This document shows, piece after piece, positions 8,354 to 17,879 of a stretch of DNA of 64,000 bases. This DNA is from Planctomycetota bacterium. GTDB lineage: Bacteria; Planctomycetota; JAJSAM01. Both the position numbers and the translations under genes were made by a program. Position 1 is the stretch's first letter; every line of letters starts with the position of its first letter. The notes under the pieces are model-generated. The model made no database searches. It was not told where the DNA came from and saw nothing but the letters and a program-made list of their open reading frames with translations. The DNA lies in assembly GCA_024274785.1 (NCBI GenBank), contig JAJSAM010000060.1, forward strand, positions 62,001-126,000, given 5' to 3'.

Positions 8354-9003
8354 TGCGTTCAACCGAAACTGGAATGACCCTGGTCGAGCTCTCTGTCGGC
8401 GTGACACTGATGGTCGTCATCCTGGCCCTGGCCTACCCTGGCTTCAACGCAGCGAGTGGTACGATCTCCGTCTGCGCGCAGAAAGCCCGCTTGAGCGACG
8501 CCGGGGACAAGGTCTCGAAGAGGCTCATCGACCTGATCCGCCTGGGCCGGCTCGCTGAGATAGGCGATACGGGAAATCCGCCTCATGCGATCGTCCATCC
8601 CCCCCGCACCGGTATCGCTCTCGACGAGATGACCACGGCAGGCGTCGTCCCGTGGAAGACCGACTCGGTGAGGATCCAGTACCGCCAGTCGGGCAGCGTG
8701 AGCGAAGCCGAAGCCCGGGTCGATCTCAACGGCGATGGCGATCGGAGCGACTTTTTCGCACTGGGCATGGTGGACGTCATCACGGCCGATGGCGCACGAC
8801 CGATCACCAACCGCGGCCGGGTCCTGCTCGGTCTCCCGAGTTTTGAGGGTGACGTGGATGGGGACGGTCTGGCGGATCCACTCTTCAAGCTGACCGGGCG
8901 GCGCCTGGATCTCAAGATGGTGATGGTCTTCCGGGAGGAATCGGGCCAGTTCCGGAAGTCCGTCTCGACACGCACAATCTACCTTCGCAACAGACAGGAC
9001 TGA
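8353..9003 (+). CDS. Type IV minor pilin, PilW-like
   Basis: 216 residues with a prepilin leader MRSTETG and cleavage site G-MTLVEL, followed by the hydrophobic N-terminal helix. The globular part has DLNGDGDRSDFF and DVDGDGLADP loops, again dockerin-like. Size and position between PilV-like and PilX-like genes fit PilW. Start overlaps the preceding stop by one base. No other pilus assembly gene (ATPase, platform, secretin) is in the window, so the machine it serves is encoded elsewhere. Confidence 0.75.
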   Translation: MRSTETGMTLVELSVGVTLMVVILALAYPGFNAASGTISVCAQKARLSDAGDKVSKRLIDLIRLGRLAEIGDTGNPPHAIVHPPRTGIALDEMTTAGVVPWKTDSVRIQYRQSGSVSEAEARVDLNGDGDRSDFFALGMVDVITADGARPITNRGRVLLGLPSFEGDVDGDGLADPLFKLTGRRLDLKMVMVFREESGQFRKSVSTRTIYLRNRQD

Positions 9004-9006
9004 CCC

Positions 9007-10746
9007 ATGAACTCTCAGAGCAGAGCAGACAAACGGCAGAGGGGATCCGCATTCGTCGTGGTCCTCTTCCTGTCCCTCGTGTCGGTGGTGATGGTCGGCG
9101 TGTTCCTGAAGACTTCAGTCAGCCGGATGGAGAAGGTCGAACTGCAGCTGGTGGAAAACTCCACGTTCAACGCTGCGGAGTCGGGGCTCAACCGGGTCGT
9201 CGAGGAGATCTGGGGCATTTACCAGCGGACTTCTCCCGAACTGCGGATCGCCAGACTCGACGAAATGGACGGCAAGAGGGATGAGAACCTCCAGATCAAG
9301 TACGTCGACCAGCGACTGGACCCCTCCACCTACGATGTGTTCGTTCGCGAGGTCCGCACTGTTGGCGGCGACTATGCCGATGTGGAGATTGTCTGCACCG
9401 CGAAGAACACCCGGGCGACGAAGACGCTGATGACGGTCGTGCGCTTCGGTCGCCAGCCATCGCGCATCTTCAATCATGCATACTTCGTCAACAACTTCGG
9501 CTGGCTCTGGGGTAGCGGCATCACCATGAACGGGGATGTTCGGAGCAACGGGAACTTCTCCTCCAGGAACGCCATGGTCAACGGAGACATCCTGGCTGCG
9601 GAGAACCCCGAGATCGGTGCGGAGGGGACCGTGGAGGGAGGAAGTCGCCACCAGAGCGTAGCGGAGTACAACGCCTCCGTCCCCGATGTCGCCCGGCCGA
9701 CAAATCCATCCGCGCCCAGCGAGGACCTGAATCAGAACGGCCGTCTCGATCCCGGAGAAGATGCGAATGACAACGGGGTCCTCGACACCTACGAGCGGGA
9801 AGGTGGCTACGATGGCGACTCCGAGCTTCTGCCCCAGCAGGCGATGGTCGAGATGCCCTACCTCGGAGACCTGGACTACTATCGGAGACTGGCCAGGAGG
9901 GAAGAGGGAACATTGAGCCAGGGAGGGCACGCGCTCGTCGAGGGCGTGCTGGGTGACGATGCGGCGGAGGCGGAGAGCATCCTGCTGGTGGGCACCGAGG
10001 AAAACCCGATCGAGATCAACGGTCCGGTGGTCATCGAGACCGATGTGGTGATCCGGGGATACATCAAGGGACAGGGGACCATCTACGCGGGGCGGAACGT
10101 CCACATCATCGGCGATCTCCAGTACGTGGACGGGCCCAGCTGGGAGAAGCCGCTTTACGAGCCCGCTGAAACCTGGAAGGCCAACAAGAAGAAAGACATG
10201 GTGGGGCTCGCGGCCAAGGGGTCCATCCTCATCGGGGATTACACCCAATCGTACTGGAGGGACACCATCAGGAGATACCAGTCCCCTCCCTTCACCGTGC
10301 CATACATCGTGGATCCGACGGATGCGCCCAACGGCTATGTTTCCTACGAGCGGGACGGAACACCGTATTTCGATGGGGACTACACGGCCTACGACGGCGG
10401 CAGGAAGAATGACGGCTCGAACCGCCGCTACTACGAGTCGTCCCTCGATGACGACGATATCCGCGCCAACGCCAAAGAGGGGCTCGTGACCCGGATCGAC
10501 GCCATCATGTACACGAACCATCTCTTCTCCGGGCGCGTGGGCAGCATCACCATCAACGGCACCATCGTGGCGAGAGATGAGGCGTGCGTCTATTCCAGCA
10601 AGTTCATCGTCAACTACGACATCCGGGTTCGGGGCAGCGGATACGAGCAGATCGACATCTACCTGCCGCGCGAGCCGTCCCGCCAGGTTCTCTACTGGGG
10701 CGAAGGGGCGGCCGAAGAAGTTCCGGCCGAGGATCCGGCGCAATGA
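9007..10746 (+). CDS. PilX-like minor pilin with large polymer-forming-type domain
   Basis: 579 residues. The N-terminus (RGSAFVVVLFLSLVSVVMVG, then NAAESGLNRV) is the PilX signature of a signal helix followed by AAESG. Beyond residue 140 the sequence becomes rich in short beta repeats with Gly (GSGITMNGDVRSNGNF; VVIRGYIKGQGTIYAGRNVHI), like bactofilin or right-handed beta-helix proteins. A double calcium-type loop DLNQNGRLDPGED / ANDNGVLDTYE lies near residue 240. Such long PilX/PilA-N proteins occur at pilus tips or as surface adhesins. Ends overlapping the next gene (ATGA). Confidence 0.75.
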   Translation: MNSQSRADKRQRGSAFVVVLFLSLVSVVMVGVFLKTSVSRMEKVELQLVENSTFNAAESGLNRVVEEIWGIYQRTSPELRIARLDEMDGKRDENLQIKYVDQRLDPSTYDVFVREVRTVGGDYADVEIVCTAKNTRATKTLMTVVRFGRQPSRIFNHAYFVNNFGWLWGSGITMNGDVRSNGNFSSRNAMVNGDILAAENPEIGAEGTVEGGSRHQSVAEYNASVPDVARPTNPSAPSEDLNQNGRLDPGEDANDNGVLDTYEREGGYDGDSELLPQQAMVEMPYLGDLDYYRRLARREEGTLSQGGHALVEGVLGDDAAEAESILLVGTEENPIEINGPVVIETDVVIRGYIKGQGTIYAGRNVHIIGDLQYVDGPSWEKPLYEPAETWKANKKKDMVGLAAKGSILIGDYTQSYWRDTIRRYQSPPFTVPYIVDPTDAPNGYVSYERDGTPYFDGDYTAYDGGRKNDGSNRRYYESSLDDDDIRANAKEGLVTRIDAIMYTNHLFSGRVGSITINGTIVARDEACVYSSKFIVNYDIRVRGSGYEQIDIYLPREPSRQVLYWGEGAAEEVPAEDPAQ

Positions 10747-11231
10747 TCGTTTGTGCGAATTGGATCTCCGCCCGGCTTTCCCTCCCGGCCCTCCTGCTCA
10801 TCATGCTCCTCTCCGGGCCGGCGTTCGCCGAAGTCGTCGTTCCGCCGGGAGGAGAGGCTCTGGGGGCGGACTCGGTGAGGCAGCGGGTCCAGGAGCGGAC
10901 GCGCATGCAGGAAGAGTACGAGCAAATGAGGGAAGAACGCCGGATCGCACTCGCGGAAGCCAGAGAGAGTGTGGCGGTGGCCGTCTCCAGCGAGAACAAG
11001 AGCCACGGCAGTTCCACCACCGTACGCATGTTCGGAAGAGTTGGCGGGAAGAGCGACGGCAGCACGGCGAAGAACGGGACTTCCGACGATGGCGCCGCGG
11101 ACGGGGGCGACGCGGACGGGGGCGACGCGGGAAATGGGTTCCGGAACATCATGGTGGGCGCCGTGATCCTCATTCTCGGCACCGCCCTTTTCCTGCGGCG
11201 CCGCTCCCGTGGAGCAGTACCTCTCGAGTGA
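10743..11231 (+). CDS. Secreted coiled-coil protein with C-terminal membrane anchor, unknown function
   Basis: 162 residues, not recognised. Signal peptide (LSLPALLLIMLLSGPAFA), a charged probable coiled coil (about 45-80, RQRVQERTRMQEEYEQMR), a low-complexity Gly/Asp linker with a repeated ADGGD, and a C-terminal hydrophobic helix ending in RRRSR. The layout, with helix and terminal Arg cluster, recalls sorting signals, but no known motif precedes the helix. It overlaps the PilX-like gene by 4 nt and is probably the last gene of the pilin operon. Confidence 0.6.
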   Translation: MIVCANWISARLSLPALLLIMLLSGPAFAEVVVPPGGEALGADSVRQRVQERTRMQEEYEQMREERRIALAEARESVAVAVSSENKSHGSSTTVRMFGRVGGKSDGSTAKNGTSDDGAADGGDADGGDAGNGFRNIMVGAVILILGTALFLRRRSRGAVPLE

Positions 11232-11320
11232 GACGCTGCCGGGCGTGAACGGGGAGGTTCGGGTCAACCGCGATCACGATCCCCGCACCTCGCAGATCAG
11301 ATTCAAGAGGGGACAGAGCG

Positions 11321-13393
11321 TCATTTCCGGCGGAGCCACCCATCGCCGTCCTGCCGCCAGGTCTCCCTGAACCCCGGGCGGCCTCCGCCGGACCTGCGCT
11401 GGATCTCGATCTGCACGCGGGACCCGGTCTTCCTCGCCGTGATCTTCCAGCGCTCCTCTTCCGCGGCGCGGTTCTTCGCCGGAAGGGCCAGGAGCGCATG
11501 GAGGAAGGTGTGGCGGGTTCGGCGACCGGTCTCGACGATCTCGATCCGGAAGGCCCCGGCGTTCGGATCTCTCTTCGCGTCGGGAGGATGGTTCCTGCCG
11601 TCGACGAAGAACTCCCGCCCCGGCCCGCCGACCACGCGGATCTTCCGGTTCTTCGAAAGGGGCAGAAGGGGCAGCACGGTCAGGGCCCCGCCGCCGCTCG
11701 AAGCCACGATCGAGTTTTCGCCGATCTCCGGCTTTTCCTGCGTATGCAACAGCCAGCGCGTTTCGAAGGAAGGGTCGGCGGTCACCACGTCGTCGAGGAC
11801 GATCACGAGATCGGGGTAGCGGTGCAGGAAGTGGCGAAGGAACCGTTTCACCTTCCCCGAGCCGTAGGAACGGGAAGCGTCCCCAACCGCATAGCAGTAG
11901 TCGTCCTCTGCCTCGAAGTGAACGATGCGCCCCACCTCCCGGGCCTCTTTCTCCGCGGCCGGCGCCGTCGCCCGGCCCGGGAAAGGCACGCGGCGCTGCC
12001 CGCCGTCGTTGCTGCCGCCCTCGCCCTGGCCGGACCAGACCGCCGAGGGGAAGAGTTCCTTCGGATCGAAAACCGTCACCGTGTTGTGGGCAACCGTGCG
12101 CGAGTAGTAGTTCGCCCGGTGGGAGGAGTACTCGTTGACGCCGCTGTCGAGGGCCAGACGGGCGCGGCGGAAGATGGTGAACGCGTTGTTGTCGAGGTGC
12201 TGATGCCCGGCCATGAAAGGGCCGCACTGAAACGTCGTCACCACGGCGTCCGGATCCTCGAAGGAGCTGTGGGAGTAGACGTGCCCGATCCCCTGAAACA
12301 GCCTCGCACGGGGCAGGTCGACGAGCGGTGTGGGCCGCACCTTCGGGTCGCGGAAGATGAGGATCGGCCAGACTACCTGGGGGTAACGGCAGTCGATCGA
12401 GTCCGCGAGCGTACGCGCGATGCCGTCGCCGTACTCACGGGCCACGAGTTCGAAGGTGGACCGGGTGTCCTGCCCGAGGGTAAGGCCGCTCGGACAGTCC
12501 TCCAGGCGGACCATCCGGCCATCCGGCAACCGCCCGAAAGCGTTCCAGATCGCGTCGTATTGAAACTGGATCGACCGCGGAAAGAGGTTCTCGCCGGTGG
12601 CGCTCTTCCAGGACGCCAGAAGCCGCCCGAACGGACGCGCGTACCCCCAGTTGTTGTAGGAAAAGCCCTCGCAGTGACCTCCCGCCCGGTCTCCCGCGAC
12701 ACCCCCCGCCGCCTCGTTCGACGCCGGGATCACGTTTCGCTTCAGCCAGATCTCCGATTCCGAGAAGAGCTTTGCCGCGGTCTCCCTGAAGCCCGGCTCG
12801 TGCGCCAGGGCCAGAGCGACATGGAGCTGGCTCATGTACTCCAGCATGAAGTGATTGTTGTAGTCGCTGTGGCGCCAGAGCTTCTTGATCCGCGCGAGCT
12901 GCGAGAGGAGTCCCCGGCCGGCCCGGCGGCGCTCATCGGGGGTGAGGTTCTCGTATATCCAGTCGAAGGCGAACGCACCGGTCGGGATGTACTCCAGACA
13001 GGTCCAGGGGTCTTCGATAGTCTCTTCGTCCATCAGCAGCAGCCACTTCGCCGCCATGCGGGCGTAGCGCTCTTCCCCGGTTACGGCGAAGAGCAGTGCG
13101 AAGGACGGCAGGTAATGGCGCCCCCCGTTGTCGAGTTCCACCTTCATGCGAAGCATGCCGTCGCAACGCTTCTTCATCTGCGCGAAGAGACGCTTCGACT
13201 CAGGGTCCTTCCTGATCCTGGTCCTCAATTCGGCAAGCGACACAGGGGTGAGGAGCAGGCGCGGCCGCCTGGCGGAAACAACGCGGACATCGCCCTTCGG
13301 AACGAGCGGGTCCTTGCCGGCTGAGACCTCCCCGAAGACCAGACCGACCAGGACGGACGCCACCAGGATAAGCCGAATCCGAATTGCGATCAT
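11321..13393 (-). CDS. Secreted heparinase II/III-family polysaccharide lyase-like protein
   Basis: 690 residues with an N-terminal signal peptide (IRLILVASVLVGLVFGEVSAG). The alginate-lyase-like alpha/alpha toroid covers about 50-350 (RPRLLLTP, FAFDWIYENL, NNHFMLEYMSQLHVALAL). A heparinase II/III beta domain follows, with the signature GHQHLDNNAFTIFRRARLALDSGVNEY and TVAHNTVTV. These His/Tyr-bearing motifs are where PL12/PL17/PL21-like enzymes hold catalytic residues. Substrate cannot be told: uronic-acid polysaccharides are the usual target. Stands alone, convergent with the pilin operon. Confidence 0.75.
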   Translation of the reverse strand: MIAIRIRLILVASVLVGLVFGEVSAGKDPLVPKGDVRVVSARRPRLLLTPVSLAELRTRIRKDPESKRLFAQMKKRCDGMLRMKVELDNGGRHYLPSFALLFAVTGEERYARMAAKWLLLMDEETIEDPWTCLEYIPTGAFAFDWIYENLTPDERRRAGRGLLSQLARIKKLWRHSDYNNHFMLEYMSQLHVALALAHEPGFRETAAKLFSESEIWLKRNVIPASNEAAGGVAGDRAGGHCEGFSYNNWGYARPFGRLLASWKSATGENLFPRSIQFQYDAIWNAFGRLPDGRMVRLEDCPSGLTLGQDTRSTFELVAREYGDGIARTLADSIDCRYPQVVWPILIFRDPKVRPTPLVDLPRARLFQGIGHVYSHSSFEDPDAVVTTFQCGPFMAGHQHLDNNAFTIFRRARLALDSGVNEYSSHRANYYSRTVAHNTVTVFDPKELFPSAVWSGQGEGGSNDGGQRRVPFPGRATAPAAEKEAREVGRIVHFEAEDDYCYAVGDASRSYGSGKVKRFLRHFLHRYPDLVIVLDDVVTADPSFETRWLLHTQEKPEIGENSIVASSGGGALTVLPLLPLSKNRKIRVVGGPGREFFVDGRNHPPDAKRDPNAGAFRIEIVETGRRTRHTFLHALLALPAKNRAAEEERWKITARKTGSRVQIEIQRRSGGGRPGFRETWRQDGDGWLRRK

Positions 13394-13694
13394 ACGGAAA
13401 CAGTACCGGTTCGGAGCCCTCCCTGGCCACTACCTGGTTTCAACCGACGAGCGACGAGGCCCCGCACTACTGACGTTCAAGATCCTCACGGCGCACACAG
13501 ATTCTGCGTGACGCTCCGGACCGCCGGCACGGTCGCCCGGAGGTCGACCCTCCATTGCGGCTGGGCCGCGCTGCGGGATGGAGCAGACCTCGACTCCCGA
13601 AGTTGTTCTTGCGCGGGCCGGGATCGAGCGTTCTCCCGCCCCGGCCCGCCGAGTTCAGTAGGTCGCAGCGGTTGATCAGCCGTACAATACTGGT
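13394..13694. other. Intergenic region with remnants of the dispersed repeat
   Basis: 301 nt between divergent genes and no convincing coding frame. It contains the repeat core GGTTTCAACCGACGAGC at 13436-13452 and, displaced by about 120 nt, a second block (13573-13620) matching the 3' end of the repeat copy at 32617-32774 (GCGGGATG...CCCGAAGTTGTTC). The repeat appears to have been split or rearranged here. Confidence 0.5.
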
Positions 13695-14027
13695 ATGTTC
13701 CGCGCGTTTCTCGCGATCTACATGGTGCTCTTCGCCTGCGTCCTGCCGGCTCTGCACACCTGCGAGCCCGTTGCCGCGCATGCTGCCGGCGACACGACCG
13801 GACCCAAAACGGTTGCACCGGAGGAACATCACCACCACCCCGAACGCAGTGCGGATGATGTCTGCGTCGTCTGCCGCCTGAGCGGAAATTCCGGTGGTGT
13901 GCTGCCGCCGCCCCTTTGTATGTCGGTGGTCGCCCCGCAGATCTCGGTTTGCATCGAGCTCGAGCAGCCGGTCCCGCCACCTCCCCCCGCTCTCGAAGAG
14001 ATCCTCCCCCGCGCCCCACCCGCCTGA
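13695..14027 (+). CDS. Small secreted His-rich protein of the zinc-uptake cluster
   Basis: 110 residues, family not certain (DUF2946-like overall). A signal-like hydrophobic N-terminus (FLAIYMVLFACVLPAL) is followed by EEHHHHPE and a CVVC pair, then a Pro-rich C-terminus. The His cluster plus Cys pair suggests binding of zinc or another soft metal in the periplasm. It opens a plus-strand cluster with a porin, ZnuA and ZnuB, so a metal-scavenging role is reasonable inference. Confidence 0.6.
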   Translation: MFRAFLAIYMVLFACVLPALHTCEPVAAHAAGDTTGPKTVAPEEHHHHPERSADDVCVVCRLSGNSGGVLPPPLCMSVVAPQISVCIELEQPVPPPPPALEEILPRAPPA

Positions 14028-14124
14028 CGCACCACCACCACGGCAGACAGCCCGTCATCCGACCGGGTCGCCCTCGACGTGGCGATACGTTCGGTTGTGG
14101 ATGCGTCAACGAGGGAGAACGAGA

Positions 14125-15558
14125 GTGAGAACCAGCCTTCATCACCCTGCGGCAGGGATTCTCTTCCTGTCCGCCATAGCCCTGATCACGCCCAGCGCCG
14201 TTGCACAGGACCATCCGAAGCCGGATCCGCGGCTGCAGAAACTCGAACAGAGGCTCGACGAAATGCAGCGGTCCATGAGTGAGATGAAGAGGAAACACGA
14301 ACAGGAGAGCCGGGAACTGAGAGAGTAACTGGAACGACTGAGGCAAGAGGGCCCGGCCCCCGTTCCAGCGGGCGGCGTCGATGCCGAGTTGGACCAACTG
14401 CTCGCACTCGCGGAGTCGGAAGCGGACGCAGCCCCGGGGGCATCGGGAGAGTCTTCCGAAACGAATTTCATCTCCCGGGGACTCGGACTGCAGTCGCTCA
14501 ACCCGGAGATCAGCGTCACCGGCGACTTCCTGACGGCTTTCCGCAGCACCGCCGCCGCCAGGGCGGAGATGGACTTCGATTTTCGCACCCTCGGCCTTCA
14601 TCTCGAGAGCTATCTGGATCCCTACACCCTGATGAAAGCCGCCGTGGAATTCACCCCCGATGGCGCGGAACTGGGAGAGGCCTACATCACCCGGTTCGGG
14701 GTCCTGCCTGGCATCTCCATCACCGCCGGGAAGTTCCGCCAGCGGTTTGGAGTGGTGAACCGGTGGCACCGGCATGCGCTGGACCAGACGAACTTCCCGA
14801 TGCCCCTACAGTACACGTTCGGTGAGGAGGGACTCAATCAGACCGGTTTCTCCGTCGATTGGATGATGCCTTCCCTTGCGGGAGCGACCCAGGAGGCCAT
14901 TCTCCAGATCACCGGGGGAACGAACGAACGCGTCTTCGGAAACAACCCCCGCCACCTGCCGAGCACCCTGCTCCGCTACCAGAACTACCGGGACCTCTCG
15001 AAGGACGTCTACCTCGAAGCCGGCCTCACCGGCCTGCTCGGTTTCAATGATGAATGGACGGTCCGGTCCCCGAACGGCCCGGTCACCATCGATGACCTGC
15101 GTTCCACAATTGTTTTCGGAGCGGACCTCACCCTGCGATGGGAACCGACCGATCGAATGCGCTACGACAGTCTCGAATGGCGGACCGAGTTCTACCATCT
15201 CAGCAAGAGCATCCTGGCTCCGGACGGCTCCGGTTCGGATCGGATCGGGACCTGCGGGGCCTACACCTCCCTGCAATGGCAGGCCTCCCGCACGGTGTTT
15301 CTCGGCGCCCGCGTGGACTGGTTCAAGGCCGACCGGAAACCATGGGCGGTGGGAGATGCCTATGCTCCGCTCGCGGTGGACACCGGCAACCCCCACCGCT
15401 GGCTGGTCGCCCCCTACCTCACCTGGTGGCAGAGCCCCTGGATGAGAGTCCATCTCGAGTTCAACTACGCGGACGGCCGCGGCCTCGGGCCCCGGGAGTT
15501 CGCGGTCCTGTTGCAGATCGTCTTCGCCGCCGGACCCCACAAGCATGAGCGGTACTGA
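14125..15558 (+). CDS. Outer-membrane porin-like protein with coiled coil, interrupted by in-frame TAA
   Basis: GTG start (GGGAG upstream; ATG 14101 is an in-frame alternative). A signal peptide (ILFLSAIALITPSAVAQ) is followed by a heptad-rich segment LQKLEQRLDEMQRSMSEMKRK, then a TAA at 14326-14328 (codon 68) exactly inside the coiled coil. The frame continues LERLRQEG, so a Gln (CAA) is the simplest original codon. After a short linker comes a beta-rich barrel (GDFLTAFRSTAAARAEMDF, ITAGKFRQRFGVVN, LTWWQSPWMRVHLEFNYA). Coiled coil plus barrel is the layout of several OprO/phosphate- or metal-related porins. Position before ZnuA suggests zinc passage. The second fragment has a possible restart at ATG 14389. 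Confidence 0.7.
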
Positions 15559-15570
15559 AAGGAGATTGCC

Positions 15571-16644
15571 ATGAAACTCACCACCCTGCTCCTCGGAACT
15601 CTCGTGCTGGCGCACGCCATGGCGACACCGGTCCGGGCCGGGCAAGATGCCGGGCAAGATACCCGGATCGAAGTCGTGACCACCCTCCCGGACTACGCCT
15701 GGCTCGCCACGCAGATCGGCGGAGACCGGGTCCATGTGCAGCACATCGTCCGCGGCGATCAGGATGCGCACTTCATTCGACCCAAGCCTTCGTTCGTGAC
15801 GATGGTGCAAGGCGCGGATCTGCTCATCGCCACCGGACTCGACCTCGAATTGTGGCTCCCCACGGTCGTTGACAAAGCGGGAAACACAAGAGTCCGCAGC
15901 GGTCAGGTCGGTTATGTCGCAGCCTCACAGGGAATGCACCTCCTCGAGATCCCGATCACGCTCTCCCGCGTCGAGGGAGGCCTCCACGTTCACGGCAATC
16001 CTCATGTGACGACCAGTCCGATTCAGATCAGGGTGGCGGCGATGAACGTCGCCATCGGCCTGTCGAAGGTGGATCCGAAGCGACGGGAGACCTACCTTGC
16101 GAAGGCGAAGGAACTCCAGGCCGGGATCGACCGCCACCTCTACGGCGAAGAGTTGCTGAAGCTCCTCGGGTCACGAACCCTGAACAAGCTGGCGGCAAGC
16201 GGCAAGCTCGTGCCCTTCATCACCAGCAAGTCCTATCAGGGGAAGAAGCTCTCGGAGTATGCCGGCGGTTGGCTGAAGAGAATGCTCCCGTTCGCCGGAG
16301 TATCGATCGCCACCTACCACAAGAACTGGGTCTATTTCCTGACCTTGTTCGGCATGGTGGAGGCGGGAACCGTCGAGCCGAAACCAGGCATCCCCCCCTC
16401 CCCGCGGCACGTGGCGGACCTCACGGCGCTCCTGACCAAGGGCCGGGTCCGGATCATCCTCGCCGCCAACTACTTCGATGAGCACAAGATAAGGACCATC
16501 GCCGGGAGTGTCGGCGCCGTACCGGTGATCGTGCCCCTCTACGTCGGTGGCGCTCCCGGGACGGGCGACTACTTCAAGCTGTTCGACTCCTGGGTCGATT
16601 CACTCATCAGCGCGGGCCGGAAGGCCGGGATCATCACCGACTGA
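15571..16644 (+). CDS. znuA: Metal ABC transporter substrate-binding protein, ZnuA/TroA-like
   Basis: 357 residues with signal peptide. Cluster A-1 fold: IEVVTTLPDYAWLATQIGGDRV, then QDAHFIRPKPSF and LELWLPTVV. Candidate metal ligands are H in QDAH, H in HGNPHVT, H in TYHKNW, and an acidic residue near the C-terminus. The long His-rich loop of many ZnuA proteins is short here (EGGLHVHGNPH), so zinc versus manganese is not decided by sequence alone. Ribosome site AAAGGAG. Follows the porin by 12 nt and precedes ZnuB by 14 nt. Confidence 0.85.
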   Translation: MKLTTLLLGTLVLAHAMATPVRAGQDAGQDTRIEVVTTLPDYAWLATQIGGDRVHVQHIVRGDQDAHFIRPKPSFVTMVQGADLLIATGLDLELWLPTVVDKAGNTRVRSGQVGYVAASQGMHLLEIPITLSRVEGGLHVHGNPHVTTSPIQIRVAAMNVAIGLSKVDPKRRETYLAKAKELQAGIDRHLYGEELLKLLGSRTLNKLAASGKLVPFITSKSYQGKKLSEYAGGWLKRMLPFAGVSIATYHKNWVYFLTLFGMVEAGTVEPKPGIPPSPRHVADLTALLTKGRVRIILAANYFDEHKIRTIAGSVGAVPVIVPLYVGGAPGTGDYFKLFDSWVDSLISAGRKAGIITD

Positions 16645-16658
16645 GGGGAGGAAGTCCC

Positions 16659-17879
16659 ATGAATACGAAGTCGCTGCTCTTCATCATGCTCCCCGCCTTC
16701 TGCGAATGCCTGGTTCTCGTGGGTATCCACTCCTACCTCGGCATCCACGTGATCAAGCGAAAGGTGGTCTTCGTGGACCTGGCCTTCGCCCAGATCGCGG
16801 CCCTGGGAACCCTGATCGCCTTTCTGTTCGGGATCCCCCCCCACACCGGGGGCTCCTTCGTCTTCGCGCTGCTCCTCACCGTGATGGGCGCCGGTGTATT
16901 CTCGCTCTGCCGGTTCCAGAAGAGCAAGATCCCGCAGGAGGCGGTGATCGGCCTGGTGTACGCCATCGCGGCGGCGGCGGCGATCCTCCTGATCGACCAG
17001 GCGCCGCATGGTGCGGAGCACCTGAAGGAGATCATGACCGGATCGATTCTCTGGGTGAAGTGGAGTTCGATCCTCACCGCTCTCGGGGTGTATGCGGCGG
17101 TCGGTCTCTTTCACTTCATCTTTCGTCAGCGGTTTTTTCTCATTTCCGATGATCCCGACCGGGCCTGGGAGTCGGGCATCAATGTTCGATTCTGGGATTT
17201 CCTCTTCTACCTCTCTTTCGGTGTGGTGATCACCGTCAGCGTCGACGTCGCGGGAGTCCTCATCGTCTTCGTGTTCCTGGTGGCGCCGGCAATCCTGGCC
17301 CTCCTCATCTCCAACCGGGTCAGGACGCAGCTGCTGGTGGGCTGGGGTCTCGGGGTCGTGGTGACGAGCCTGGGACTCTGCCTCGCCTATGTGGGCGACC
17401 TCTCCACCGGCCCGGCGGTGATCGCCACCTATGGCGCGACCATGCTGGTCGTGGCGGCGGCGGTATACATATTCCGGGCGCCGCGTCGAACAGCGGCCGT
17501 GAAGACGGTCGGACTCGTCGTGCTCGGGTTCACGATCGGCGGGATCGTCCTGACCTTCATCGGAACCCGACTGGGTGCGCACTATCAGGGACACGAACTC
17601 CACGCCGACGGTGCTGGCGAGCGGGAAATCGAGGCGGCCCGCGACCCCGGTGAGCAGGTGGACGCCATCCTCCGGTGGTTCGACACCGAACCGGACCGGG
17701 GCGCGGCGCTGGCGGTCGAGTTCCTGACCGACGATGCCCCCCCGTTCTTCCGGCAGACGGTCATCGACCGCCTGGTCGAGATCATGGGGGATGATCCTGG
17801 TTTCGTGGCCACCGAGAGTATGGACTCCCCGGAAAACCAGGACGCCCTCGCCAGGGTTCGTGCCCGCTTCCACCAGTAG
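16659..17879 (+). CDS. znuB: Metal ABC transporter permease, ZnuB-like, with C-terminal extension
   Basis: 406 residues. About eight to nine membrane helices of the ABC-3 family, including VFVDLAFAQIAALG and the conserved stretch VDVAGVLIVFVFLVAPAILALL. The permease core ends near residue 315. A soluble tail of about 90 residues follows (EQVDAILRWFDTEPDRG...), which is unusual for ZnuB and has no motif I recognise. No ATPase (ZnuC) gene is adjacent or elsewhere in the window, so the transporter must borrow or encode its ATPase elsewhere. Confidence 0.83.
   Translation: MNTKSLLFIMLPAFCECLVLVGIHSYLGIHVIKRKVVFVDLAFAQIAALGTLIAFLFGIPPHTGGSFVFALLLTVMGAGVFSLCRFQKSKIPQEAVIGLVYAIAAAAAILLIDQAPHGAEHLKEIMTGSILWVKWSSILTALGVYAAVGLFHFIFRQRFFLISDDPDRAWESGINVRFWDFLFYLSFGVVITVSVDVAGVLIVFVFLVAPAILALLISNRVRTQLLVGWGLGVVVTSLGLCLAYVGDLSTGPAVIATYGATMLVVAAAVYIFRAPRRTAAVKTVGLVVLGFTIGGIVLTFIGTRLGAHYQGHELHADGAGEREIEAARDPGEQVDAILRWFDTEPDRGAALAVEFLTDDAPPFFRQTVIDRLVEIMGDDPGFVATESMDSPENQDALARVRARFHQ

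Noticed and set aside
11498-13324. Long plus-strand open frame (about 600 codons) opposite the heparinase-like gene
   Set aside because: Antisense shadow typical of GC-rich coding DNA; composition is Arg/Pro/Gly-rich without domains, while the minus strand has clear family motifs.
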